A stretch of 64,000 nucleotides of DNA. Source: Mayamaea pseudoterrestris. Its lineage: Eukaryota > Bacillariophyta > Bacillariophyceae > Sellaphorales > Sellaphoraceae. Below, piece after piece: positions 46,095 through 57,239 of the stretch (position 1 is its first letter; each line of letters opens with the position of its first letter). The position numbers and the translations under genes are program-made. The notes beneath the pieces were generated by a model. It was given only the letters and a program-made list of their open reading frames with translations. It did not search any database and had not been told where the DNA came from. The DNA lies in assembly GCA_027923505.1 (NCBI GenBank), contig BROI01000026.1, forward strand, positions 360,662 through 424,661, in the 5' to 3' direction.

Positions 46095-47642
46095 ATGAGG
46101 TTCCAGGCTCATCTCTTGGTCGCGGCATGCGCTGCGAAATCCTTCATTTCGACGGCATTTGCACCTTCCGTCTCATTCGTCTCCAAGGCGTCAACGTCTG
46201 CTCGCTACATTTCCTCCTGGACGGACGCTCCAACCACCAGCAGCAGCGAGAGTGATAATGTCAATCCCATTAGCAACGTGCAAGCCTACCTCAAGGAACC
46301 CGGTCCTGTCGAAGCCCGCAACAGTCTCGATGGAACGGTACTTGTTTCGGGACTCGTCAAGACGACGGATCGTACGGACCAAACCTTGTTTGATCAACTG
46401 AACAATGAGGAAAGTATTTTTAGTTTCAGCAAGATTGTCGCCTTTGTCGATGACGCTAGTTTCGCCAAGAAGCGACTGCTCAGTCGAAGCGCCCGATACA
46501 CTGGTTTGCTGGACAAGCTAGACTTTGTGCAGGCAGAAGCCAAGGGTGCATTGCCGACGGTCAGTCAACTGGATGGTGTCAAGAGCTGGGTGGCTTATTT
46601 GGATCAAGAACCAAACATGCTGGAAAAGGTTCATGAGATTGCCAAAATTGCCAAACAGAGTTCCAGCTTGGTTAATGTTGCCATTCTATTAGCTGGAGCG
46701 TCCGAGCTTGATGCGTCCGAATCACTCCAGGCAGTCGAAGCTCTCAAGTCATGCGGCAAGCAGTACACACTCGTCGCCGTAGGTTCGCTCGTCGACACGC
46801 CCCAAGGCAAGGAGGCCTACCAGTTTGAGGAGTTTGGCACGACGGAAGGAATCATTCCATCCACGACGCGCTTCTCGCGCGACGAGTCGTGCCGACTCAT
46901 TTCCGAACTGCTGCAGCTGGAGTGCGGCGTCAATCGGGCATTGTCGTTTGCGGAAATTTATAACGTGAATGCCACTGAAGTGAGACTTGTCAAGGGACTC
47001 CGCGCGGCTGGTTACTCGAGGCCGCAGGAGATTGATCACATGATTCGACTCGGGCCAAAGGTATGTTGTACGAAAGCGCGTTAAAGTCTCGGCTATTCGA
47101 TGCGGACAATTGCTCACACCATCTCATCTTGTATACAGGCCTACGACGAAGCATGCGAAGCTTTCCTCACCAAAAACCCCGACTACGCCAAGGGCTACAC
47201 GAACGACTTGTGGTGGGAGCGCCCCGAGTATGTGGAAGCCCGCAACAAGATGCGCGAGCGCGACGAGGAGGACATTGCGCGCGTCAAGGATGAGCGCACA
47301 TTGGCAGTGGAAAAGGTGGCCAAGGAGTGGGCCAAGCGCGAATACTTTCGACAGAAAATGGCGGGCGCTGTGGAAGCTAGTATCACGGAGGAGGAGTACA
47401 CCAAGAGTGTGTGGGAGCGCGCCATGTTTGAAGGCGACATTCGCTACCGACAAGTGAAAGGAGAACGTTTTGATGAGGTGGAGGCACTGGCTGACTTCAA
47501 GGCGCAGCAGGAGCGCAAGGCGGCAGTCATGTTGAAGCGAGCCAAGCAAGAAATGAAGGACATTCTGGAGGCCGAGGATTTGGTTGGCGAAGACCTGAAA
47601 CCAATTTTGGATGCCGACGCGGAGGAGAAGAAGACTGAATAA
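46095..47642 (+). CDS. Plastid-targeted protein of unknown function
   Basis: Two exons, 46095-47060 and 47139-47642, with a 78-nt intron (CCAAAG|GTATGT, ATACAG|GCCTAC) in phase 0; the product has 489 residues. It begins with a signal peptide (MRFQAHLLVAACAAKSFIST) followed at once by AFAP, a textbook plastid-import motif. The first part (residues ~50-320) contains an alpha/beta-like stretch; the second exon encodes a long, highly charged helical region (Lys/Glu/Arg-rich, with WWERPEY and YFRQKMAG segments), probably coiled coil. I do not recognise a family. A lumenal or stromal structural role is a guess. It converges on the RRM gene with 270 bp between stops. Confidence 0.8.
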
Positions 47643-47912
47643 GCTACAACATACGGTAGTTGCGAAGATTGACGATGCAAATAATAAAATGTTACAAACT
47701 ACCGGTGCGGATTCATTGTTCAATGTTTGCTGTTATCGTCGGTATTTGTTATATCTAATGTATTTCTGTATAGGCCCTCTGAAAGCCAGAGAACCAGCGA
47801 CCCCTAATTTCATCATCATCGTAGTCAGCGTTGCATAAAGTTGGATAGTAGCTTGATGATGCTGTCTGTTGCCCATTGTAAGTACGTACGTACGAAAACG
47901 CGCAATACGATT

Positions 47913-48416
47913 CTAGTACGCCAAGTAAGATTCTCCATTCAATTTGCGGCGAATCGCACGGATGGGACTCGTTTCCATTTCCATCATGGAAGACATGCAT
48001 CCCGTCGATTCATCGCCGAATGACCGTTTGTAGCGATTGCTTATTGGAGCAGGACAAATGGACAGGGCGCGTCCAAGCAACATGCGATTGTTCAACGTTT
48101 GCATGCAAGCTTGAGCGGACCGAGGACTCGCAAAGCAACAAATGGCGTATCCCTCATGAGCAATCAACTGTATCTGCTCCAGCTGCCCAAATGGCATGAG
48201 CAGCTTGACAAGATGCGCCTCGGAAAAGCTTGCATGCAAACCTCGAATGTAGACGGCTGTTTGGAGGTAAGCAGCATTGCCGTTCATATCGTTGTCCATC
48301 ATCGTTGATTGACTCTGATTCGCATCCACTGTAAATAAGACACTCCAAAAGCGATCAATTTCCAATCCAAGTTGGTCTTGGGGCTGCTGATAGAGTCGAT
48401 AGGAGGAGAGCGCCAT
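47913..48416 (-). CDS. RRM-domain RNA-binding protein
   Basis: 167 residues, single exon. One RNA recognition motif spans about residues 52-125, with RNP2 as AVYIRGL and a degenerate RNP1 as GYAICCF, followed by the usual SAQACMQTLNN helix and LLGRALSI strand. The aromatic positions of RNP1 are partly replaced (Ile/Cys), as in TIA1/Nam8-type domains that bind U-rich RNA. Flanking sequences are short and uninformative, with a possible Arg-rich tail (RAIRRKLNG). The start is in the context GCCATGG complement (ACCATGGCGC). It shares the divergent region holding the five TGACGT sites with the SNARE gene. Confidence 0.85.
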   Translation of the reverse strand: MALSSYRLYQQPQDQLGLEIDRFWSVLFTVDANQSQSTMMDNDMNGNAAYLQTAVYIRGLHASFSEAHLVKLLMPFGQLEQIQLIAHEGYAICCFASPRSAQACMQTLNNRMLLGRALSICPAPISNRYKRSFGDESTGCMSSMMEMETSPIRAIRRKLNGESYLAY

Positions 48417-48526
48417 GGTTCAACTGCAAGTGTGTGTGCGATCGGCAATCGAATTTTTATTGGTGGAAGATCGGGCAGGCGCGAGCCGGCGTGTGGTCCC
48501 GGAGCGGAAATTACTCATGCGTCCTA

Positions 48527-48700
48527 TGACGTAATTGACACTGGCACTCGTTTCGTTATATTGCCTTGTGACGTAATTGACACTGGCACTTGTTTCGTGA
48601 AATTGCCTTGTGACGTAACTGACACTGGCACTCGTTTCGTGCAATTGCCTTATGACGTAATTGACACTGGCACTCGTTTCGTACTATTGCCTCGTGACGT
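48527..48700. promoter_or_regulatory. Five TGACGT sites at exact 42-bp spacing (minisatellite)
   Basis: TGACGT starts at 48527, 48569, 48611, 48653 and 48695. Four of the five are extended to TGACGTAA. They sit in a 42-bp tandem unit that also contains TTGACACTGGCACT and CGTTTCGT. The array lies 110 bp from the RRM start and about 150 bp from the SNARE start. TGACGT is the core of bZIP/CRE-type sites, including the CO2/cAMP-responsive elements described for a diatom carbonic anhydrase promoter; a role here is inference. Confidence 0.8.
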
Positions 48701-48851
48701 ATTAGGAAGTCAAACCAATTACGGATCGGGATAATTTGGCAGGCGGAGCAGCGAAATGACCATGACGAGAGGACCAGCGCTCATCCACACTTTTTGCGTC
48801 AAGCCCTTATTGCGAAACAAGAGCTTTGTAGTGTATAAATTGTAGTAGAAG

Positions 48852-49724
48852 ATGGTGAGATTCTGTCCTTGCAGCGAAATGCCTCGGTTTATCACGGGAA
48901 TGAGAGGCGGTACTAGGGCATTTCATTGAATGGATAATGGATTGCTTCCGTTAATTTCCTCTCTTTCGTTCAACTAATTTAATTTTACTCTTAATATCTT
49001 CCAGTCCGACATTCAGTACTGGGATGACACGCTGACAGGCGAGATTGAGGCGATTCAAACGCTCGTTGACAAGATTTCTCCCATTCATGACCATCAGGAA
49101 AAGTTGAATGCCATTGACCGAGCCAAGAAGCGCATGCGTGGAGCGGCCGGCACAAAGCGGTCCTTTAAAATGGAAATTCGATTGGTACAGGATGTCAATT
49201 TGAGACGAAAGTTTGAGTCGAGATTGAATGGACTCGACTCGCAGCTCAAGACTCTACAAGCCGATGTCAAGGCGCTTGAAGCGGAAACGCAAAGAGGCGA
49301 TTTGTTTGGAGGTGGCGGCGCTGATCCGGATGATCCAGAAGCAAATGAAAGGGATGGAGTCAAAGCAGGCGATAAGATGCTTTCGGAAGCGTCCAATCTT
49401 CAAGACAAGACGCAGGATTCGTTGGCGAATACCATGAATATGATTTCCTCCTCCAAGGAAGTCGGTGTAGCTACATTGGAAGAGCTTGAACGGCAGCGAG
49501 ATGTTCTTTATAGTATTGACCGAGAAGTTGATCGAGTTGACGATGGATTGGCGCGAGCAGAAGCTCTTTTAAAGCAGTTTGGGAAGCGAATGGCATCGGA
49601 CCATTTTATCCAATGTTTTGCCCTCTTCAATTGTCTGCTGCTTTGCGGCGTGGTACTCTTTGCGATTATCAAAAAGGGCGGCCTCTCTACTAACAAGGAT
49701 GGAGCGCCAAAAGACCCAGTATAA
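48852..49724 (+). CDS. Qb-SNARE, NPSN/Vti1-like
   Basis: A membrane-fusion protein of about 240 residues. The first exon appears to be the ATG alone (48852-48854), followed by a 150-nt intron (ATG|GTGAGA ... TTCCAG|TCC) and one long exon (49005-49724). Without this the frame has no good ATG until well inside the conserved N-terminal helices. The N-terminal part is a helical bundle; a Glu/Asp- and Gly-rich loop separates it from the SNARE helix (about residues 145-205, with a zero-layer Gln in LEELERQRDVL). A C-terminal anchor (CFALFNCLLLCGVVLFAII) precedes a short tail. The layout matches novel plant SNAREs or Vti1, which act in Golgi, endosome or cell-plate traffic. The first exon is the least certain point. 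Confidence 0.8.
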
Positions 49725-49870
49725 TTTGAAAGGTTTTTTACATGTCAAAAGCCAACGACCTGAGCTACTCGGTTTAGTATACAAATGCACCGACGAGTCG
49801 CCCCAAGGTTTGTGTAAAAAGGTTAACTTTAGAGAAAATGCAACAGATTATTGCTCTGCTTGCATCTTAA

Positions 49871-52800
49871 TTAGGCAGCTACTGATTTGGTTTCATCGTC
49901 ATCCATGTAATTCTCAATAGGAGGGCAAGTGCAGACTAAGTTCCGGTCGCCGTAAACATTGTCGACGCGCCCACATGACGGCCAAAACTTGTTTGCTCGC
50001 ACCCATGGCGCCGGGTACATGGCAACTTCCTTGCTATATGCTCGGTCCCACTTGGTTTTGACGAGGTCGTCCATAGTATGAGGCGCATAAACAAGAGGAG
50101 AATCTTCCAGCTTGACGCGACCGCTGCCAATCTCATCAATCTCGGCGCGAATGGAAAGCATGGCATCACAGAATCGGTCTAATTCCGCCAAGTCCTCCGA
50201 CTCGGTAGGCTCAATCATTAGCGTTCCAGCCACAGGCCATGACATGGTTGGCGAGTGGAAACCATAGTCTTGCAGTCGCTTGGCAACGTCTTCCTCGGTG
50301 ATACCAGTCGCTGCCTTGAGGGGTCGCAAGTCAATGATGAACTCGTGGGCGCACTGTCCATTAGTGCCTGTAAACAAAACATCAAACGCTCCATTCAATC
50401 GAGCAGCCATGTAGTTGGCATTCAGAATGGCGTGTCCAGTTGCTGATTTAAGGCCTTCAGCGCCTAGCATCTTGATGTACATCCACGAAATGGGAAGAAT
50501 CGCGGCCGAGCCAAAGGGCGCTCCGGCAATCGCACCAGTTTTCTTTGGTACACAAAGATCTGACCCACAGAGCTTACCAGAAGCTTGCGGGTCCATGACA
50601 TGCCCTGGAAGGAATGGAGCGAGATGCTCTCGGACACCAATGGAGCCGACACCTAAAGAATATGGGAAAACAGTGTTTCGTGAGTGGCTTCATCAACTCA
50701 TATAACCCATAGCTGTACAGATGCACACATACCTGGTCCACCTCCTCCATGAGGAATACAAAACGTCTTGTGCAGATTCAAGTGGCAAACATCAGCGCCA
50801 ATGAGACCAGGGCTCGTCAAGCCGACTTGCGCATTCATATTGGCACCGTCCATGTAAACTTGTCCACCAGCTTCGTGAATGGCGCCGCAAATCTCCACAA
50901 TCTTTTCTTCAAATACACCAAATGTAGAAGGATATGTCACCATGAAAGCAGCAAGATTGTCATTGTGCTTGGCGATCTTGGCAGTAAGGTCGTCATAATC
51001 AATGTTGCCGCGGTCGTCATTCTCGACCACAATCACCTTCATGCCAGCCATGACAGCAGATGCAGGGTTGGTTCCGTGAGCCGACTTTGGAATAAGGCAG
51101 ATGTTTCTGTGGTTTTGACCAATCGATTCCAAGTAATCCTTGATGGCGAGCAGACCAGCGTACTCGCCCGTGGCTCCAGAGTTGGGTTGAGCGCTAACAG
51201 CCGCAAAGCCAGTTATTTCGGAGAGATCGGTGTTCAAGTCTTCAATCATTTCATGGTAGCCCTTGACTTGATCATGCGGTGCGAATGGATGAATGTGCGC
51301 AAACTCTGGCATGGTGATTGGGATCATTTCGCTCGTAGCGTTCAGCTTCATGGTACATGAACCAAGCGAGATCATGGAGTGGTTCAAAGCAAGATCGCGA
51401 TTCTCAAGCGTCTTCAAGTATCGGAGCATCTGCGTCTCGGAATGATGCATGTTGAAGATGGGATGCGTCAAAATTTCACCCTCGCGAGCATGTGATCGTT
51501 CCATTTGCGTCAATTGGTCGTCCGCCGACAAATCCGCACTCAAAATCTTGAATGCTCCCGAGAGCAGGTTATCAAGATCACATCGTGTAATGCCCTCGCC
51601 CATGGAAATTCCAACTATATGCTCATCAACAATGCGGACATTGGCTCCCACACTGGCAGCTCCAGCCTGTACTAGCGTCGAGTCCATACCCTTGGATGAA
51701 ACGTCAACCGTAAATGTATCAAAGAATGGGCCATCCGAAACCTTGAATCCAGCCTTGGCAATCTCGCGATGGGCGACTCGTGTCAATGCATGAATGCGCC
51801 CAGCAATATCTTGCAGTCCCTTTGGTCCATGGTAGATTGAGTAGGCTGCCGCCATGTTGGCCAAAAGCGCCTGCGCCGTGCAAATGTTGGACGTGGCCTT
51901 GTCACGACGAATGTGCTGCTCACGCGTCTGCATGGCCATGCGCAGGCACGGCTTGCCCTGCGAGTCAACTGTCACTCCAATGATGCGACCAGGCATTTTG
52001 CGCGAGTACTTGTCGGAGGTTGATAGGAAACCTGCATGCGGACCGCCGAAACCCATGGGCACTCCAAACCGTTGAGCCGATCCAACCGCAATGTCGGCTC
52101 CCCAACTCGACGGCGGAGCCAGCTTGACCAGTGCCATGAGATCCGTCGCGGCAATCACCATGGTATCATGCTCGTGAGCGCGCTTGGTGAAGGACTCGTA
52201 CGACTCGCCGCTAGACTCAATGCTTCCGTAAGTATTTGGATACTGGACAATGGCTCCGCAAAAGTCACCAGCCGTAAAGTCAGCCGTCGAGTGATCCCCA
52301 ACAACGACATGAATTCCAAGCGCCGCCGCCCTTGTTTGAATGACACCAATCGTTTGCGGATGAACATCCTGACTCACAAAGAATTTGTCCTTCTTTCCCT
52401 TTTTGCCCTTGAGTGCCATGGTCATTTGCATGGCTTCCGAGGCGGCCGACGACTCGTCCAATAGCGAAGCCACCGCCATGGGGAGGCCCGTCAAGTCCAC
52501 CACTAGAGTCTGAAAGTTGAGCAGCATTTCCAAGCGTCCCTGCGAGATTTCGGCTTGGTAGGGAGTATAGGCCGTGTACCAGCCAGGATTTTCAAGCATG
52601 TTTCGCAGAATGACGGGTGGAGTCTGCGTGTCATAGTAGCCAGCGCCAATGTATGACTTCATGACCTTGTTTTTACTGGCGTATTCCTTGATTTTGTTCA
52701 AAGCTTCCGATTCTGATAATGGTGGTTGGAGGTTGAGAGGCTTGTCTGTCAGAATATTGGCTGGAACGGTGGATTGAATGAGAGCGTCCATGGAATTGAA

Positions 52801-53209
52801 ACCAATCGAAGCGAGCATTGCCTTGGAGTCTTCAGCATTGGGTCCGACTGTAAAAGTGGAGAAAGAAATAGTGAGCTTGCCAGTGCATTATGTAGGCGAA
52901 GGCAGATTTGTTTCTGATCATTGGAGCGAATCGATCACGCCACAGAGCTCATTCAAGCAGTGACTCAGTGACGACAAAGTCGAGCCAAATTACCGTGTAT
53001 GCAAGACGAAAGCTGCTCATCAAAACCAAATTATCTCTACTTTTATCTCAATCAATCATGAACTTACTGTGTCGACGAGCAAAGGTGTCAACCATGTCCA
53101 AGGCGTCGGCACATACGGCCGAGGAGCGAAAGTAGCGAATACAAAGCGTTCGGCTGGGTTTCGCTCCAGCGGCAAACGCGCGTCGCAAGGCAACCGTCTG
53201 GCGAAGCAT
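49871..53209 (-). CDS. Glycine dehydrogenase (decarboxylating), P-protein, mitochondrial
   Basis: Three exons: 53209-53068, 52847-50733 and 50652-49871, about 1,012 residues, the normal size. The first intron (220 nt) interrupts codon 48 and rebuilds ARRHIGPNAED, a conserved start of the P-protein; the second (80 nt) rebuilds GGGGPGVGSIGV. The leader [18 protein letters not shown] is a typical mitochondrial presequence. The PLP-binding lysine lies in [18 protein letters not shown] near residue 740. The enzyme decarboxylates glycine and passes the aminomethyl group to H-protein; in algae this is the main glycine-consuming step of photorespiration. It lies in the same island as the glycerate kinase. 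The gene is convergent with the SNARE gene (146 bp). Confidence 0.96.
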
Positions 53210-53884
53210 GTTAGATGTCGTTGCTCTATGAGTCGTTGTGGTCAAATCGTCACTTGTAGCAGAGTTTTGAGCAGTGAAAAGGAGTGTGATAGCTGCTCAT
53301 CGGCCTCGGTGGTTGGTCAAGGCCATTGTCGGCCTCTCGCGCGCGAATGCTGAACGTGCACCGTCAGCGACGAGAAGTACTCTTTGAGTTATAGTAGAAA
53401 AGCTTGGTGACGATACGACATAGATTTAGCTACGTACCGTTTTAGCCAGTTTTTGGCAGATGCAAGCAGCATATTCAGGATTGACCATACTAATACTGTA
53501 AGTAAATAATTGTGTTACATGAAGTCAACCTCATAATGTTGAGATTATAATATAGGATGGCACTGCGCTAAATATTAATCAAAAACTCTGTAATGTTACT
53601 TCTAAAAGTTAATTGTGGTAGGATAATATATTCGGACATGCTCCACAAGATTAATGGGTACTGCAAGGGAGATAACTTCTTATCTCAAGGGCCTTGACTT
53701 ATCTCCCTTGGAGTACTGCCACTGTGATGTGTATGACATCATGCTTTTGGGCGCATTGACTCTTCATAATGACCGTGCGTTCTGCGACTCACCTGATTGA
53801 GATTTTGCCTACGGTATTCGGTCTGGACTTGTTCAGAGTCAGAACGGTCCCTCCCCCTGTAGCAAATCTCCTATCAAGATATAT
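53210..53884. other. Non-coding region upstream of the P-protein gene
   Basis: About 670 bp that should hold the P-protein promoter close to 53210. Apart from the hairpin-rich element at 53657-53716 I see no gene or repeat; the sequence becomes AT-rich beyond about 53450. Confidence 0.5.
53657..53716. other. Nested inverted repeats, possible switching hairpin
   Basis: GTACTGCAAGGGAGATAA is matched by TTATCTCCCTTGGAGTAC 24 bp further on (one mismatch). The inner part also contains GAGATAACTTCTTATCTC, a smaller hairpin that uses the same left strand, and CAAGGGCCTTG. The left strand can therefore pair with either of two TTATCTC copies. Confidence 0.6.
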
Positions 53885-54335
53885 AGTAGAACTACTTGTC
53901 ACCAAGCTTGTCATCCTCTGTGGCTCTCAGTCTGTCTCCAGCACCTAATCAAGCAGCTTGCCATCATGTGGGGCCCACGCACCACCAAGCTTGTCATCCT
54001 CTGTGGCTACCAGTCTGTCTCCAGCACTCAACCAAGCAGCTTGCCATTAAGTGTGCCATCAAGTGACATAAGCACCACACCCAGTGTGTCACCTAATGCA
54101 AGACCTACTGGTAGTGGTCTTCAGTGCAGCATGTCCCCCTCTGTGGCTCTTAGTCTGTCTCCAGCACTCACCCCAGCAGCTTGCCATCAAGTGTGCTGTC
54201 AAGTGATTCAAGTGACAAGTCCAGTGAGTCACCTAGTGCAGTACCCTGTCTCCTTCCCAGTGCATCACCAAGCTTGGCCTTCCTCTGTGGCTGCCAGCAC
54301 TCACTCCAGCTGTTTGCCATCAAGTAGTGGCCCAA
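53885..54335 (+). repeat. Degenerate repeat with CTCTGTGGCT...CAGTCTGTCTCCAGCAC units
   Basis: A unit containing CCTCTGTGGCT, CAGTCTGTCTCCAGCAC and CAGCTTGCCATCAAGTG recurs near 53918, 53998, 54130 and (partly) 54270, with unequal spacing. Reading frames across it are short and have no recognisable product. It could be a decayed low-complexity gene or simply an old tandem repeat. Confidence 0.6.
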
Positions 54336-54564
54336 CTGCCACCCAGTCAGACCCCAGTCACCGGCACAATGCCTGATAAAAATAGAGTGCACAATCTACA
54401 TGTCATGTATGTAACTTGACATGGTAGTACTTTTCCTTACTCAAGCCAACTTTAAATTACCATTTCACAATAGCATTCCATTGACTGGTGGTGCTTGTGC
54501 GCAAAAGTCACTTTTGCCATGCGTCAATAGGCCATAGCTTTGTAGTATACTCCATCATCTCTTG
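54336..54564. other. Unassigned spacer
   Basis: About 230 bp between two repeats; I see no feature that I can support. Confidence 0.4.
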
Positions 54565-54935
54565 CATCATTTAATGGTTCATAAAACAATCAAATGGAGA
54601 CTAGACCCTGCCAGGGCACCATTCCATTATTATGGCCGGACAGCATTGGCATGATTGACTGATCAATGATGTACTGGAGCCTCCTTCATCAAGCGGTTAG
54701 AGCCTGCTTGGTTATTTGTCAGTCAACTGGTTTATTTTCACACATCCTCTGGGGTATGGCCAGAGCCTGGAGCTTCTAAAATTATGCCATGGTAGTGCAC
54801 ACTAGTCAATTGCTAGATCATTCCATTTATTGGTGGATAGCTGAGCAAGTAGCATAAAGCAGGAACAATGGCTTGGTCCACCATTTCATGGTCCAGAAAA
54901 CAATCAAATGTGCCATGGCGCCATTCCACTAGACC
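54565..54935 (+). repeat. Diverged copy of the 353-bp satellite, 40 kb from the main array
   Basis: It shares GGTTCATAAAACAATC, AAATGGAGACTA, GGACAGCATTGGC, TGACTGATCAATGATG and CAGGAACAATGGCT with the array at 11702-14297, in the same order and orientation, but with many changes and indels. It abuts the left arm of the 21-bp array, which begins at about 54936. Confidence 0.85.
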
Positions 54936-57239
54936 CTGTGAGTTTGGAACCAGCCCTGTGACTCTGGAACTGGTTGTTGCGACTCTAGAACCAATTGTTG
55001 AAAATTTGGAACCAGCCCAAGTAAATTTGGATTAGGATGTAGCAAATTGGAACCAGCCTCTGCGACTCTGGAACCAGTTGTTGCAAATTTGGATCTGGCT
55101 GTTGCAAATTTGAAACCAGCCACAGCAAATTCGGAACCCGTTGTTGTGAATTTGGAACCGGCCCCTGCACCTCTGGAACAGGTTGTTGCAAATTTGGAAC
55201 CAGCCCCTGCACCTCTGGAACCGGTTGTTGCAAATTTGGAACCAGCCCCTGCAACTCTGGAACCGGTTGTTGCGAATTTGGAACCAGCCCCTGCACCTCT
55301 GGATCTGGTTGTTGTGAATTTGGAACTGGTTGTTGCAAATTTGGAACCAGCCCTTGCAAATTTGGAACCAGCCCATGCACCTCTGGAACCGGTTGTTGCG
55401 AATTTGGAACTGGTTGTTGCGAATTTGGAACCAGCCCTTGCGAATTTGGAACCAGTTGTTGCAAATTTGGAACCAGCCCGCGCAACTCTAGAACCAGTTG
55501 TTGCAAATTTTGAAACAGCCCCTGCAACTCTGGAACCAGTTGTTGCAAATTTGGAACCAGCCCCTGCACCCCTGGAACCAGTTGTTTCGAATTTGGAACC
55601 AGCCCCTGCAAATTTGGAACCAGCCCATGCGAATTTGGAACCAGCCCCTGCACCTCTGGAACCGGTTGTTGCAAATTTGGAACTGGTTGTTGCAAATTAG
55701 GAACCAGCCCTTGCGAATTTGGAACTGGTTGTTGCGAATTTGGAACCAGCCCCTGCACCCCTGGAACCGGTTGTTGCGAAATTGGAACCAGCCCCTGTGA
55801 CTCTGGAACAGGTTGTTGCGAATCTGGAACCAGCCCCTGCACCTCTGGAACTGGTTATTGCGAATTTGGAACTGGTTGTTGCGAATTTGGAACCAGCCCC
55901 TGCACCTCTGGAACCGTGAACTGGAACTAGTTATTGCAAATTTGGAACCAGCCCCCACCGACCCTGCAAATTTGGAACCAGCCCCTGCCACTAAGTTTGC
56001 AAATTTGGAACCAGCCCCCTTGCTAATTGGGAACCAGTTGTTGCGAATTTGGAACCAGCCCCCCCCTGAACCACTTGTTGCGAATTTGGAACTGGCAAAA
56101 GGAACCAGCCTGCGACTCTGGAACTGGTTGTTGCAAATTTGGAACCAGCCCCAACGACTCTTGAACAGGTTGTTGCGAATCTGGAACCAGCCCCTGCACC
56201 TCTGGAACTGGTTATTTCGAATTTGGAACTGGTTGTCGTGATGAATTTGGAACCAGCCCCCGCGACTCTGGAACCGGCTGTTGCAAATTTGGAACTAGTC
56301 CCTGCGACTCTGGAACTGGTTGTTGCAAATTTGGAACAGATTGTTTTGAATTAGGAACCATCCCTTGCAAATTTGGAACCGGTTGTTGTGAATTTGGAAC
56401 TGGTTGTTGCGAATTTGGAACCAGCCCCTGCACCTCTGGAACTAGTTGTTGCAAATTTGGAACCAGCCCCTGCAAATTTGGAGCCAGCCCATGCGAATTT
56501 GGAACCAGCCCCTGCTAATTGGAAACCAGTTGTTGCGAATTTTGGACCCAGCCCCCGCGACTCTGGAACTGGTTGTTGCAAATTTGGAACCAGCCCCAAC
56601 GACTCTTGAACCGGTTGTTGCGAATTTGGAACCAGCCCCTGCACCCCTGGAACCGGTTGTTGCAATATTTGTACCAGCCCCTGCAAATTTGGAACCAGCC
56701 CCTGCACCTCTGGAACCAGTTGTTGCAAATTTGGAACTGGTTGTTGCAAATTAGGAACCAGCCCTTGCGACTCTGGAACTGGTTGTTGCGAATTTGGAAC
56801 CAGCCCCGGCACCCCTGGAACCGGTTGTTGCGAATTTGGATCTGGTTGTTGCGAATTTGGAACCAGCCCCTGCAAATTTGGAACCAGTTGTTGCAAATTT
56901 GGAACCAGCCCCTGCACCTCTGGAACTGGTTGTTGCGAATTTGGAACTGGTTGTTGCGAAATTGGAACCAGCCCCTGCGAATTTGGAACCAGTTGTGTGA
57001 ATTTGGAACCAGCCCCTGCAACTCTGGAACCGGTTGTTGCGAATTTGAAACTGGTTGATGCGAATTTGGACCCAGCCACTGCAAATTTGGAACCAGTTGT
57101 TGCAAATTTGGAACCAGCCCCTGCAACTCTGGAACCGGTCGTTGCGAATTTGGAACCAGCCCCTGCACCCCTGGAACCGGTTGTTGCAAATTTGGAACCA
57201 GCCCCTGCGAATTTGGAACCAGCCCCTGCAAATTTGGAA
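54936..57239 (+). repeat. 21-bp repeat array, left arm (heterogeneous)
   Basis: About 110 copies of a 21-bp unit of the type TTTGGAACCAGCCCCTGCAA, in irregular order and with many substitutions. It is the reverse complement of the right arm. Read on the plus strand, the best-preserved frame encodes heptads such as NLEPAPA and NLEPVVA, open for up to about 217 codons (55047-55700) before stops. No start, promoter or non-repeat domain marks a real gene. Confidence 0.92.

Noticed and set aside
47881-47894. GTACGTACGTAC tract
   Set aside because: A short simple repeat at the 3' side of the RRM gene without supporting context.
48372-48734. 120-codon plus-strand frame with DVIDTGTRFV repeats
   Set aside because: The repeat is the 42-bp minisatellite with TGACGT sites; 42 is a multiple of 3, so the frame stays open by chance. 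It also overlaps the start of the RRM gene.
53966-54376. 136-codon frame rich in Ser and Pro
   Set aside because: It follows the degenerate repeat, changes composition with it and has no recognisable domain; spacing of the copies breaks the frame.
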